The notes beneath the pieces are model-generated. The model did no database searches and was not told the DNA's origin. It saw only the letters and a list, made by a program, of their open reading frames with translations. A stretch of 64,000 bases of DNA. Source: Gemmatimonadales bacterium UBA2975. GTDB taxonomy: Bacteria; Gemmatimonadota; Gemmatimonadetes; Longimicrobiales; Gaopeijiaceae. Of this stretch, positions 52,143 to 60,773 are shown piece after piece (the stretch's first letter is position 1; each line of letters opens with the position of its first letter). The position numbers and the translations under genes are program-made. The stretch lies in the NCBI GenBank assembly GCA_002348265.1, contig DEAT01000022.1, forward strand, positions 134,009 through 198,008. Direction: 5' to 3'.

Positions 52143-54077
52143 CTATCGCTTTCGGTTCTCGTATAGCTGGAGGCCGCCAGCACCCAGACCAAGCAAGACG
52201 TCGTCATCTCCGTCTCCGTCTAGGTCTGCGAAGGCAGGAGCGGCAAAGGTTATCTCCTCGACATCTAGCTTCGTTTCCTCAACGAAGTACGGTGATGCTC
52301 GCGAACCTTCGTTTCTGAAGAAAACCACACCTTCGCTTTCTGATCCGACGTACATGTCCAGGTCACCGTCACCGTCTTCATCACGAAGAACTGGCAGACT
52401 CCGCCGTCCGATGTCGAAGTCTCCGTACTCATCGCTTACTAGGGTGAACTCTGCACTCTGCGGGGTACCAGTGTTCTCGTAGAAATTGATCGTGCCTGAG
52501 CTTTCTCCCACGAACAGGTCTAGGTCACCATCGTTATCAATGTCGCCCAGGGTGGGGGTGGCGTTACGCCCGCGCGAGAGTACGATCGATGTCGAGTCGA
52601 CGAAGTTCAACATCAATGAACCGTCGGTGGCGTCGTTTCGATAGATGCGGAGTTGATCAGACCAAGTGCCGACGATGGCATCTAGATCACCATCCGCATC
52701 CAGGTCTCCAAAGGCGGGTAGTAGGTGGTACCCCCCTCCCACATCTAGCTCACCATCGTAACGGAATCTCGGGGTGGTCGCGGAACCCTCGTTCACCAGC
52801 CTGTAAAGCTTGCCGTTCTGAGTATCGTCCTGCTCAATCTTATTGCCCACTAGAAGGTCAATGTCACCGTCCGTGTCGATGTCGATCGCTATCGGGATAG
52901 TCTCAGAGCCGAAATCGATCGTGGACAAGAATCGCGATGTCCGTTGTTCAAATAAGCCTGGACGTGACTGCTCTACATAGTGGAAATTGTCTGCAGTAGT
53001 GGTGTTTGGGTTATATGCCCCACCGAGCACGCCCATAATCAGATCTTGGTCGCCGTCGCCGTCTACGTCACCGAGTGTAGGGGCGTTATAGCCGCTGGTA
53101 CGCAGGGGATCTTGTGTGGGGAAGGGAAGCGGTTCTCCACGCAGGTTTGGGCGCGTGCGCGATCCCGTGTTCTCAAGGAAAAGAATCCCTGGCTCGAAAT
53201 AATCTCCCCAGAAAAGGTCTTGGTCACCGTCGTTGTCGACGTCCCCGAGGGCCATCGTGTTGGCTCCGTGAAGGCTTCCTATCTGGGCAACGATCTCAAT
53301 ACCCTCAAATCGATCGTTCACCAGTTCGAACAGCGGGACCCCGTTCGCGTCAGTACCGGTTTCTTCATACCGGGTCACTGTGCCCTCAAGTCGACCGATG
53401 AGCAGATCCATACGCCCGTCTCCATCGATGTCGGTTGCGTTGGGGATGTTTTGTCGGTCGGAGAAGATCGCCCTGCCCTCAGTGTCCCGAATTGTATCTG
53501 CCGCTTGCACGAAGTGTGGAGCTTTGCGAGTGCCGTCATTTCGATAGTACCGCACATAGCTGAAGGGCTGCTCAGCCAAAAGATCGTGATCGCCGTCACG
53601 GTCGAGGTCGACGAATCGGTACCATTCACCTACCTCAAGGTCCTGGTAATGGTCACTGCGCCATTGGAATGGGTTCTCTGCTTCTGGCACATGCTCGAAA
53701 AACATGACTTTGCCTGAAGCTTCCTGAACGAACAAATCCTGGTCCCCGTCGCCGTCAATATCGATCAGCTGCGGGCGTGGGATGTTGAACCCGCCCAAGA
53801 AGGGTTGGTCTATTGGTTGACCTGCGGCGTCGGTTACGGAGATACCGGTAATGTGGCGATGGTATCCCTCGCCTTCCGGAATTGACCCAAAGTTCGAAGG
53901 TCCGCTTGCTGTCCGTACTTGTACTCTTCCTTCTAGCAGTGAAGGACCTGAAGTAACGGCTGTACACGCCGAGACTGCCGCTGATATGGCTAAGACAAGA
54001 ATGGCGTGTATTGGGCCACTTCTTACTGCTCGGCGTTTGGTTGTATCCGAACCCTGTCCCTCTAGTATGGGAATCAC
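52143..54077 (-). CDS. FG-GAP/VCBS-repeat lipoprotein (beta-propeller)
   Basis: A 644-residue lipoprotein (signal ending AISAAVSAC, lipidated Cys about residue 38). It contains around a dozen calcium-binding repeats of the DxDGDGDxDL type, for example IDGDGDQDLFVQEASG, DLDRDGDHDLLAE, DVDNDGDQDLFWGDY, DIDTDGDIDLLVGN, DIDNDGDLDLFVGES and DLDGDGDDDVLLG, forming one or two integrin-like propellers. These are surface or secreted binding proteins that need Ca2+. It is the last of three tightly spaced minus-strand genes (5 bases after the YVTN gene), all encoding propellers. Confidence 0.85.
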   Translation of the reverse strand: MIPILEGQGSDTTKRRAVRSGPIHAILVLAISAAVSACTAVTSGPSLLEGRVQVRTASGPSNFGSIPEGEGYHRHITGISVTDAAGQPIDQPFLGGFNIPRPQLIDIDGDGDQDLFVQEASGKVMFFEHVPEAENPFQWRSDHYQDLEVGEWYRFVDLDRDGDHDLLAEQPFSYVRYYRNDGTRKAPHFVQAADTIRDTEGRAIFSDRQNIPNATDIDGDGRMDLLIGRLEGTVTRYEETGTDANGVPLFELVNDRFEGIEIVAQIGSLHGANTMALGDVDNDGDQDLFWGDYFEPGILFLENTGSRTRPNLRGEPLPFPTQDPLRTSGYNAPTLGDVDGDGDQDLIMGVLGGAYNPNTTTADNFHYVEQSRPGLFEQRTSRFLSTIDFGSETIPIAIDIDTDGDIDLLVGNKIEQDDTQNGKLYRLVNEGSATTPRFRYDGELDVGGGYHLLPAFGDLDADGDLDAIVGTWSDQLRIYRNDATDGSLMLNFVDSTSIVLSRGRNATPTLGDIDNDGDLDLFVGESSGTINFYENTGTPQSAEFTLVSDEYGDFDIGRRSLPVLRDEDGDGDLDMYVGSESEGVVFFRNEGSRASPYFVEETKLDVEEITFAAPAFADLDGDGDDDVLLGLGAGGLQLYENRKR

Positions 54078-54082
54078 CTCAC

Positions 54083-55162
54083 TCAGTGTCCGACCAATAG
54101 GGACGGGGCAGACATCCCAGCCGCATATCGACCGACTTCGATGACGGCGACGACCTCGTGAGTCCTCGCGTCGATCGCCACAACTGTTCCGGGTCGTCCA
54201 TCTCCCCCGTCAGCTGGCCGGTATGTTCCTGCGACATTGCGCCCGGATATATATATCGTAGACCCATCCGAAGAGACTGCTGAGCCGTGAGGTTCTGCAA
54301 GGGCTGGATGGGTGATCACATTCGAAATGGTCCAGCTCCTAGTATCCACAACCGTTACCGTGTTTTTAGCTTGGTTAGGGATCCAGACGAAATGTCCATT
54401 AGGGGTGAAGCTTGGATGCCAAGGTTGGCCGCCGACTTCGATCGAGTTCACGACTTCGGGGACCTCTCCATTGAGGTCAAAGATTAGCAGGTCCCCTGTC
54501 ATTTGGCCGCCACCGACCATCCAGTTTCCGTCTGGAGAAACAGCGAACTGGACCAGCATGTGATTCATACCGTCCAAGCCCAACAAATCGACGTCTTCGT
54601 CACCTAGAGAAGCGTACGCTACTGAATTTTGGCCTAGACTTGCAGAGAAGAAGCGATTTCCGCGGGTGTCTACCGTGAGGGCATGTGGCCTCGGGAAGAA
54701 GACGTCGACTTCTTGTAGTTCCATCGACGGGCGGTGGATGACCCCTATCCGTTGAGGTGGATTCACAGCTGCCATGGAGCGCCCTACATAAAGGAGATCA
54801 GACTCTGGGTCGAGGCTCAGCATACCTGGTGTCTCGAATGCAGTCTCACCGACTAATTGGTTGTCCCTGTCGAACTTCAGGATTTTGCCGGCCGCGATCA
54901 GGGATACGTACCAATGAGAACCGTCAGGCTCAACTGCCGTGTGGTGTGCCTTCGCAGTTTCCGAGTACCCGAACTCCTTAAGGTCTACCGTTTCTACGAG
55001 CTGGTTCGTGCTCATATCGATAACGGCTACGGTGACCTCTTCTTGACTGGCCACATACAGGAGTTCCTGTCCCTGAACTCCGGTGACTTGGACTAGTGCC
55101 CAAGCCGCCGCAATCAGAGAGACGCGTCGGTACGGTCTTGCCCACTGAATAAACTTCGACAT
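54083..55162 (-). CDS. YVTN-type beta-propeller protein, exported
   Basis: A 359-residue protein with a signal peptide (about 1-32, ending TGVQG) and YVTN/YncE-like blades: LLYVASQEEVTVAVIDMSTN, SLDPESDLLYVGRS, ALTVDTRGNRFFSASLGQNS, AVSPDGNWMVGGG, SFTPNGHFVWIPNQAKNTVT, SAVSSDGSTIYISG. One seven-bladed propeller fits the length. No catalytic residues are recognised; such proteins often bind ligands or partner proteins in the periplasm. It lies between two other propeller genes with gaps of 11 and 5 bases, strongly suggesting one transcript. Confidence 0.82.
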   Translation of the reverse strand: MSKFIQWARPYRRVSLIAAAWALVQVTGVQGQELLYVASQEEVTVAVIDMSTNQLVETVDLKEFGYSETAKAHHTAVEPDGSHWYVSLIAAGKILKFDRDNQLVGETAFETPGMLSLDPESDLLYVGRSMAAVNPPQRIGVIHRPSMELQEVDVFFPRPHALTVDTRGNRFFSASLGQNSVAYASLGDEDVDLLGLDGMNHMLVQFAVSPDGNWMVGGGQMTGDLLIFDLNGEVPEVVNSIEVGGQPWHPSFTPNGHFVWIPNQAKNTVTVVDTRSWTISNVITHPALAEPHGSAVSSDGSTIYISGRNVAGTYRPADGGDGRPGTVVAIDARTHEVVAVIEVGRYAAGMSAPSLLVGH

Positions 55163-55173
55163 GGATTCCTCCG

Positions 55174-57543
55174 TTACTGCGATATGGTCCTCGGACGGTA
55201 GCGAACGATAAAGAGCCCTTCGGAACCGCTAGTCACTGCAACAACACCGCTTTGAAAGTATGGATAGTTCGACCAGGAGCCGTCCATCTGGGCGTCGTCA
55301 CCGCCGTACGGGACGGTGTCAAATGATCCGACCGGCACCGGGTTCTCAGGATCTGAGATGTCGAGGACACGTAGGCCACTCTTGTAGTTTGACTGGTACA
55401 TCGTATTGCCGACGATGTAGAGGTTGTGGTCTGTAGCTTTGGTGTCAGCCATATACTCTCGCGCAAGAATCGGGTCATCTAGATCCTCTAGATCCCAGAT
55501 CAGCGTTCGGGTCGTCGCGACATTACCACCCGTCTCGTCGAGTTCGTCACCCATGTAGAAGTAACGTTGATCTGACGAGAGCCAGCCCTGATGCGAGTAC
55601 GCGACATTGGGGTAAGTTGCCATCGCGATAGCAACCGGAGCGTCCTTGTCCGTAACGTCCGCGATCGAGAGTGCGGTCTCGTTGGCCCCTAAGCAGATTT
55701 CACGACCGGCGTAGTCTTCATCGGGTCCATTATAGACGACGCACTGTGCATCGTGAGAATAGCCGGTGCGATCACGACCCGTGGTCATGTCTTGGAAGCA
55801 GCCAGCGAATGTTGGATTCAACGGATCTTGGATGTTGATCATGTGCAGCCCTCCGCCGCACGTTTCACCACCGCCGCTACTTCCTACCGAGTAAGCGAAT
55901 CCGGTCTCTTCGTTGATCACGATGTTGTGAGCACTGTGGATCCGGTCGTAATTCGCGTCTTCCGAAAAGGTGACTGGATCTGATCCGTCGAGACCACGGA
56001 GGCGGGTTAGATCGAAAATCTGCATGCCGTGCTGACCCGCATTGTCCGCGACGACGAACATGTGATCCTGGTATACCTTCATGTCTCGCCAAACGGTCAC
56101 GTTTGACCCTTCGGTCATCGGCAGTCGACCCAAGTACGCTGGGTTTCCGGGGTTCGTCACATCGACGAAGGCAGTCTGGTTCGTCATACCTACAAGAACT
56201 ATTTCGCGTCCCGTTTCCGGGTCCGTCCAACCCCAGACGTCGTTGGCGTTGATTCCGCGCTGAGCGTCCATCTCTCCAAGCGGAATAAAGGAGAGCAAAT
56301 CAACCTGTTCACAGTCGAACATGTCAGCACTTCCATCTTCAGAGCAACGGACCTCGTCCCCCATGATTGCGTCGATACCGAGCATTACACCGGCGAGGCG
56401 CCCGGCTGGAGTCCAACCATCCTCGGTCCAGTTTACCACGTAGGCCGCGCCCGTTCCGTTATCACCCCGAGGTGCTGATCCGACCGCGAATCCGTCCCCT
56501 ACAGCGATCTCTGCAGCAAAAAGTTCTTCGGCGTCTACACCGTTCCCAGTCTGTGTTACGCTGGTCCATTCGCCGACGTTGTCATCATATGTGTAGGTGA
56601 AGACACGACCCTGTCCGAAGCCAGCAGTTGCGGCTCCGATAAGTGCGGTCTCACCGTCGAAGGTGACGCTCCCACCAAAACCCGTTTGCGCTGCTGCCTC
56701 GAAAGGGATCAGCATTGTGCCGAGTTCCCATGCACCTTCTTCGAAAGTGTATGCGATAACGGAACCGATACCGACAATGTTTCCGGGTGATCCTATCAAT
56801 GCGACGTCGCCATTTATGGCGATGTCGGCACCGAAGCCTGCTTGGGCGTTAACAAGAGGTGCCTGAAGAGCGCCCCCCTCAACCCATGTGTCCGTACCAG
56901 CGTCATATCGGAATTGGTAAACTGCTCCTTGGCCATCATCCACAGATGGAGCGGAAACCATGAGGTGCTCGCCGGAGAGTGCGAGCTTAGCACCGAACCT
57001 AGATTCAGGCATTAGCTCTGTGGGGGCGAGCTTAGAATGCTGCACCCAATCATCACCTTCACGCCTAAAGGTGTATACTGCGCCACGGGCGCTGTTCTGT
57101 CCGATTGTCCCTACCGCAATCCAGTCGCCATCGATATCTAGTCCGCTCCCCAGGCTATCTGCGGGCGTCCGGTCATCTGTCACTAGCCTCCCCACTTCGC
57201 TCCACGTCCCACCGTCGCTTTCGAACATGTAGACTGCCCCTGTGCCGCTGTCTGCCCGTGTGGCTGACACGAGCAGTAGGTCGTCTTGGGTCGCTAGACT
57301 GATCCCGAAACGGTTGGCTGCGTAAGCTTCTGAAGGTTCTAGCATCTGACTCTGCACCCAATCGCCGCCTTCATCGCGATCAAAGACATAGACTACACCA
57401 GAGCGCATCTCGTATACGGGCTCACCGATGATGATCTGCTCATTGTTGACTACCATCGCGTTTCCGAACGACTGAGCACTCGAAGGTGCTGCCCATCCAA
57501 TCGCTATAAGTGCCATAGCGAAGACCATACACGTCCGCTTCAT
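55174..57543 (-). CDS. Choice-of-anchor B family protein with integrin-like and LVIVD repeats
   Basis: A 789-residue exported protein (signal peptide about 1-23, ending PSSAQ). The first ~380 residues are seven FG-GAP-like blades (NRFGISLATQDDLLLVSATR, SRFGAKLALSGEHLMVSAPS, AGFGADIAINGDVALIGSPG, TGFGGSVTFDGETALIGAAT). A second ~400-residue part has LVIVD-type repeats (VDVTNPGNPAYLGRLPMTEG, IADVTDKDAPVAIAMATYP, LRVLDISDPENPVPVGSF), which defines the choice-of-anchor B group seen in Gemmatimonadota and marine bacteria. It is the first gene of the three-propeller unit; AGAGG lies before its ATG. The ligand is unknown. Confidence 0.85.
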   Translation of the reverse strand: MKRTCMVFAMALIAIGWAAPSSAQSFGNAMVVNNEQIIIGEPVYEMRSGVVYVFDRDEGGDWVQSQMLEPSEAYAANRFGISLATQDDLLLVSATRADSGTGAVYMFESDGGTWSEVGRLVTDDRTPADSLGSGLDIDGDWIAVGTIGQNSARGAVYTFRREGDDWVQHSKLAPTELMPESRFGAKLALSGEHLMVSAPSVDDGQGAVYQFRYDAGTDTWVEGGALQAPLVNAQAGFGADIAINGDVALIGSPGNIVGIGSVIAYTFEEGAWELGTMLIPFEAAAQTGFGGSVTFDGETALIGAATAGFGQGRVFTYTYDDNVGEWTSVTQTGNGVDAEELFAAEIAVGDGFAVGSAPRGDNGTGAAYVVNWTEDGWTPAGRLAGVMLGIDAIMGDEVRCSEDGSADMFDCEQVDLLSFIPLGEMDAQRGINANDVWGWTDPETGREIVLVGMTNQTAFVDVTNPGNPAYLGRLPMTEGSNVTVWRDMKVYQDHMFVVADNAGQHGMQIFDLTRLRGLDGSDPVTFSEDANYDRIHSAHNIVINEETGFAYSVGSSGGGETCGGGLHMINIQDPLNPTFAGCFQDMTTGRDRTGYSHDAQCVVYNGPDEDYAGREICLGANETALSIADVTDKDAPVAIAMATYPNVAYSHQGWLSSDQRYFYMGDELDETGGNVATTRTLIWDLEDLDDPILAREYMADTKATDHNLYIVGNTMYQSNYKSGLRVLDISDPENPVPVGSFDTVPYGGDDAQMDGSWSNYPYFQSGVVAVTSGSEGLFIVRYRPRTISQ

Positions 57544-57795
57544 ACCAACCTCTTGTTTCGGGGACGGGCATCGAAATTTGATTGACGCCCGTAGAATTCA
57601 ACTGTTGATCCGGCCCGGAAGCATGCCCAGTCTGACCGTTCCGGACAAGTCACTTTGGTGTTTGAAGTTTTTCGCAAACAGAAGGTCCGGCCGTGCGTCT
57701 GGTTTCTGATCGCTGTGCGGTGGCTTGCCGCGAGCGCGACAGGGGTACAACCTCGTCTATGTCGAAGTGACTTACATGAGCAGAGAACGGAGACC

Positions 57796-58872
57796 ATGAC
57801 CATAATCATCAGAGCCCATGTCCTACCCTCACTTCTCATGGGGTTTGTAGCTTTGTGGTCGGCATGTGTGCTCGAAGCGCAAGAGCCTGTGGAATGGGAA
57901 GAAGGCTTTGTTTTTCACACTTTCTCTATTGCAGGCGTAGATCCAGTGACAGGGGAGTCTGGTGTGGCGGTGACAACGCGCAACGCGTGCGTTGGGAACG
58001 GAGTTCCATGGGTCCGAGTTGGTGTCGGAGCTGTCGCGACACAGGCGTCTACCCGAACAGCGTACGGTAAAGAACTACTAGATATGCTAGAGGGGGGGGT
58101 ATCACCGCAGGATGCTCTCGACTCAGCGATCGGATCTGATGAAGGGCGCGAAAACCGCCAAATAGGGGTTGTCTCTATCGATGGGCGGGCTGCTCAGTTT
58201 ACCGGTAGCGGTCCAGGAGGCTGGGCGGGTCACAGATCGGGTCAAAACTATGCCGCTCAGGGCAACGTCCTAGTCGGGCCGGAAGTAGTGCACGCGGTCG
58301 CCGAGACGTTCGAATCCAGTGAAGGGTCTGGGCGCCACCTCGCGGACCGTCTGGTTGAGGCGCTGGAGGCAGGTCAGGCCGTAGGTGGAGACCGACGGGC
58401 TGGGCGTCTACAGTCGGCCTCAGTCATGGTGGTGGACCCGCGTCAGGGCATGGCACGTCGAGAGGACGGACAAACCGTACATATCAATGTCTGCCAACAT
58501 TTGACTCCCGTGGCTGAGGTGCGACGAATCTATGACACTGTTTCTGGTACTCTAGGGTTTAGAGAACTATACATGCCGACCGGCAATGACGTATGGCAGG
58601 TGAAGCTGCTTATGAACGCCCTCGGTTATTTTCGGCCCGATGACAAGGGAGTCGACCGGACTGCCCAGGCAATGGTCTATGATGGAGAGATAGCCAGGGC
58701 CGTTGATGCGTTTCGCGATGATCAGGGGCTTTCCAATCCCAGTTCTGGCGGTACCCCATCAGGTTTCGTGGACGCCGAGGTGGCAGCTCTAATGTGGAAG
58801 CTGGTAGAGGAGACTGGGCGCGCGCACGATGTTAGAAAGACCATCCGAGATGCGACTAGAATTAGGAGATGA
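57796..58872 (+). CDS. DUF1028 protein (Ntn-hydrolase-like) with peptidoglycan-binding-like C-terminus
   Basis: About 358 residues: signal segment (about 8-30), then the DUF1028 domain (FHTFSIAGVDPVTGESGVAV, WVRVGVGAVATQASTRTAYG, RQIGVVSIDGRAAQFTGSG, QNYAAQGNVLVGPEVV) up to about residue 240, and a C-terminal region (DVWQVKLLMNALGYFRPDD, AVDAFRDDQGLSNPSSGG) that looks like a peptidoglycan-binding domain 1. DUF1028 proteins share the Ntn-hydrolase fold; the reaction is unknown. ATG 57796 is chosen to place the signal peptide at the N-terminus; the same frame is open 47 codons further upstream. It diverges from the propeller operon. Confidence 0.82.
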   Translation: MTIIIRAHVLPSLLMGFVALWSACVLEAQEPVEWEEGFVFHTFSIAGVDPVTGESGVAVTTRNACVGNGVPWVRVGVGAVATQASTRTAYGKELLDMLEGGVSPQDALDSAIGSDEGRENRQIGVVSIDGRAAQFTGSGPGGWAGHRSGQNYAAQGNVLVGPEVVHAVAETFESSEGSGRHLADRLVEALEAGQAVGGDRRAGRLQSASVMVVDPRQGMARREDGQTVHINVCQHLTPVAEVRRIYDTVSGTLGFRELYMPTGNDVWQVKLLMNALGYFRPDDKGVDRTAQAMVYDGEIARAVDAFRDDQGLSNPSSGGTPSGFVDAEVAALMWKLVEETGRAHDVRKTIRDATRIRR

Positions 58873-59085
58873 GGGTTGTGGGGTGCCTCCAATCGCTTGA
58901 GAGTACGGTGCTATGGAAGCATTCTGGGAATGCGGTTATTTCGGGCGAACGTATTTGCTAGTGGACCGCCGGGACAGCCGAATCTAGGTTAGTCGCCCTT
59001 TTCGGGTCGAATTCCCGTTATTTTTCGGATCGCTTTGCTTCCGACCATGTGTCCCCTTGTTCAGGGTGCGTGACATTAGGGATCA

Positions 59086-60744
59086 ATGAAAGGACCATCA
59101 AAAGTCAGCTCGCGAGTGAGTTTGCCCGCAATCCAAGGAAAGACCTCACCGATCGGCATCTTGTCGTCGGCAGGAGAGGACTCGTCCGCACCTGCTTATG
59201 CGGGGCCGGCCGGTATCCCTGTGCGAGCTCCTGTCGGGCTAATGGCGGGATCTTCGGGAGTTCGTGCGGTCACGATGGCACGCGATGGTTCTCTAGGGTC
59301 ACGATCAGGGCCTGATGAGGCACTAATTGGGGTGCTACCTCCAATTTATCCTGAGTGGCTAGGGGATCGCAGTTTTAACAGTGCACACGGTTGTCGTTTC
59401 CCTTATGTCGTAGGTGAGATGGCGCGAGGCATTGCCTCGGTCGACATGGTCATAGCTGGAGCTAAGGCCGGGTTCATGGCCTTCTTTGGAAGTGCCGGAC
59501 TGCCAATTCCCGAGATTGATGATGCGGTCCAAAACATTCAGGCGTCTTTAGGCGATGGAGTTCGGAACTGGGGCGCAAATCTGATCCATAGCCCTCAGGA
59601 ATCTCACATGGAGATGGATTTCGCGGAGTTAATGCTAACGAGGGGAGTCTCCAATATTTCGGCGTCTGCCTTCATGCGGTTGCAACCCGCGATAGTGTAT
59701 CTTTCGGCTAAGGGGCTGAAGCGCGCAGCTGACGGGTCGATTCTGAGGCGTACCCACATCTTTGCGAAGATCTCGCGAGTGGAGGTTGCTCGCCCTTTTC
59801 TTTCTCCTGCGCCTGAAAACATGCTCGCGGCATTGGTAGAGGATGGTAAGCTCACTCCAGATGAGGCGGCGCTGGCTCGTTCTGTCCCTGTGGCTGAAGA
59901 TGTTACGGTGGAAGCTGACTCGGGTGGACATACCGACAATCGGCCACTTCCCGTTCTCTTGCCGATGATACTGGACCTCGCACGGTCGTTATCAGCAGAG
60001 CATGGGTACACTCGCGCCGTCCGTGTTGGTGTCGGGGGTGGTCTTGGTACTCCTTCTGCTATCGCTGCGGCATTTGGTATGGGGGCTGCATATGTCGTGA
60101 CCGGTTCAGTAAACCAAGCAGCGGTGGAGTCAGCTCTCTCCGATGATGGCAGAAGGATGCTTGCGGAGGCCTCAATGACCGACGTGGCGATGGCTCCGGC
60201 AGCGGACATGTTTGAGATGGGTGTCGAGGTCCAGGTGCTAAAGAGGGGCACGATGTTTGCCCAGCGTGGAAAAGAGCTCTACCGGATCTTCCGTACTTAT
60301 GACTCAATCGAATCAATCCCTGACGAAGAGCGGGTATCCATGGAGCAGCGGATACTCGGTAGGTCGGTTGCAGAGATATGGCATGACACGGTGTCATTCT
60401 TTAAACGCCGTGACCCTCGTGAGATTGAGCGTGCTGCTCAGGATCCAAAACACAAGATGGCGCTTGTCTTCCGATGGTATCTTTTTATGGGTGCCCAGTG
60501 GGCCCGTTCTGGGGAGGAGGACCGACGTGGCGATTACCAGATTTGGTGCGGACCCGCCATGGGTGCCTTCAACGAGTGGACCCGGGGGAGCTTTCTTGAG
60601 CCCGTAGACGGACGGACGACCGTTCAAATAGGCTTGAATCTTATGGAGGGTGCTGCATGGCTTACGCGTGCTCACCAGCTTCGCCTTGCCGGTGTTCCAC
60701 TTGGACCGGCCGATAACACATTCTCTCCGCGTCAGCTTCGCTGA
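59086..60744 (+). CDS. pfaD: PfaD-type enoyl reductase (2-nitropropane dioxygenase family)
   Basis: A 552-residue protein with the PfaD layout: SFNSAHGCRFPYVVGEMARG, IAGAKAGFMAFFGSAGLP, NWGANLIHSPQESHMEMDF, ISASAFMRLQPAIVYLSAKG, VEADSGGHTDNRPLPVLLP (FMN and active-site region) and GGGLGTPSAIAAAFGMGAAY, then VQVLKRGTMFAQRGKELY. PfaD is an FMN-dependent enoyl reductase working in trans with the PfaA-C polyunsaturated-fatty-acid or secondary-lipid synthase. Just 29 bases after its stop, a KS-AT multidomain synthase begins, supporting that role. A charged ~60-residue leader precedes the fold; the ATG has only a weak ribosome binding site. Confidence 0.88.
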   Translation: MKGPSKVSSRVSLPAIQGKTSPIGILSSAGEDSSAPAYAGPAGIPVRAPVGLMAGSSGVRAVTMARDGSLGSRSGPDEALIGVLPPIYPEWLGDRSFNSAHGCRFPYVVGEMARGIASVDMVIAGAKAGFMAFFGSAGLPIPEIDDAVQNIQASLGDGVRNWGANLIHSPQESHMEMDFAELMLTRGVSNISASAFMRLQPAIVYLSAKGLKRAADGSILRRTHIFAKISRVEVARPFLSPAPENMLAALVEDGKLTPDEAALARSVPVAEDVTVEADSGGHTDNRPLPVLLPMILDLARSLSAEHGYTRAVRVGVGGGLGTPSAIAAAFGMGAAYVVTGSVNQAAVESALSDDGRRMLAEASMTDVAMAPAADMFEMGVEVQVLKRGTMFAQRGKELYRIFRTYDSIESIPDEERVSMEQRILGRSVAEIWHDTVSFFKRRDPREIERAAQDPKHKMALVFRWYLFMGAQWARSGEEDRRGDYQIWCGPAMGAFNEWTRGSFLEPVDGRTTVQIGLNLMEGAAWLTRAHQLRLAGVPLGPADNTFSPRQLR

Positions 60745-60773
60745 GCCTAGACCACTATTTTCTGAGAACTTAG

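Noticed and set aside
51895..52482. Plus-strand ORF of 195 codons spanning the gap and the end of the FG-GAP gene
   Set aside because: It is Ser/Arg/Pro-rich shadow sequence running antisense to the calcium-binding repeats.
52143..57543. Apparent repetitive DNA in the propeller operon
   Set aside because: The repetition is explained by protein repeats (DxDGDGDxDL, FG-GAP and LVIVD); it is not a nucleotide repeat array or CRISPR.
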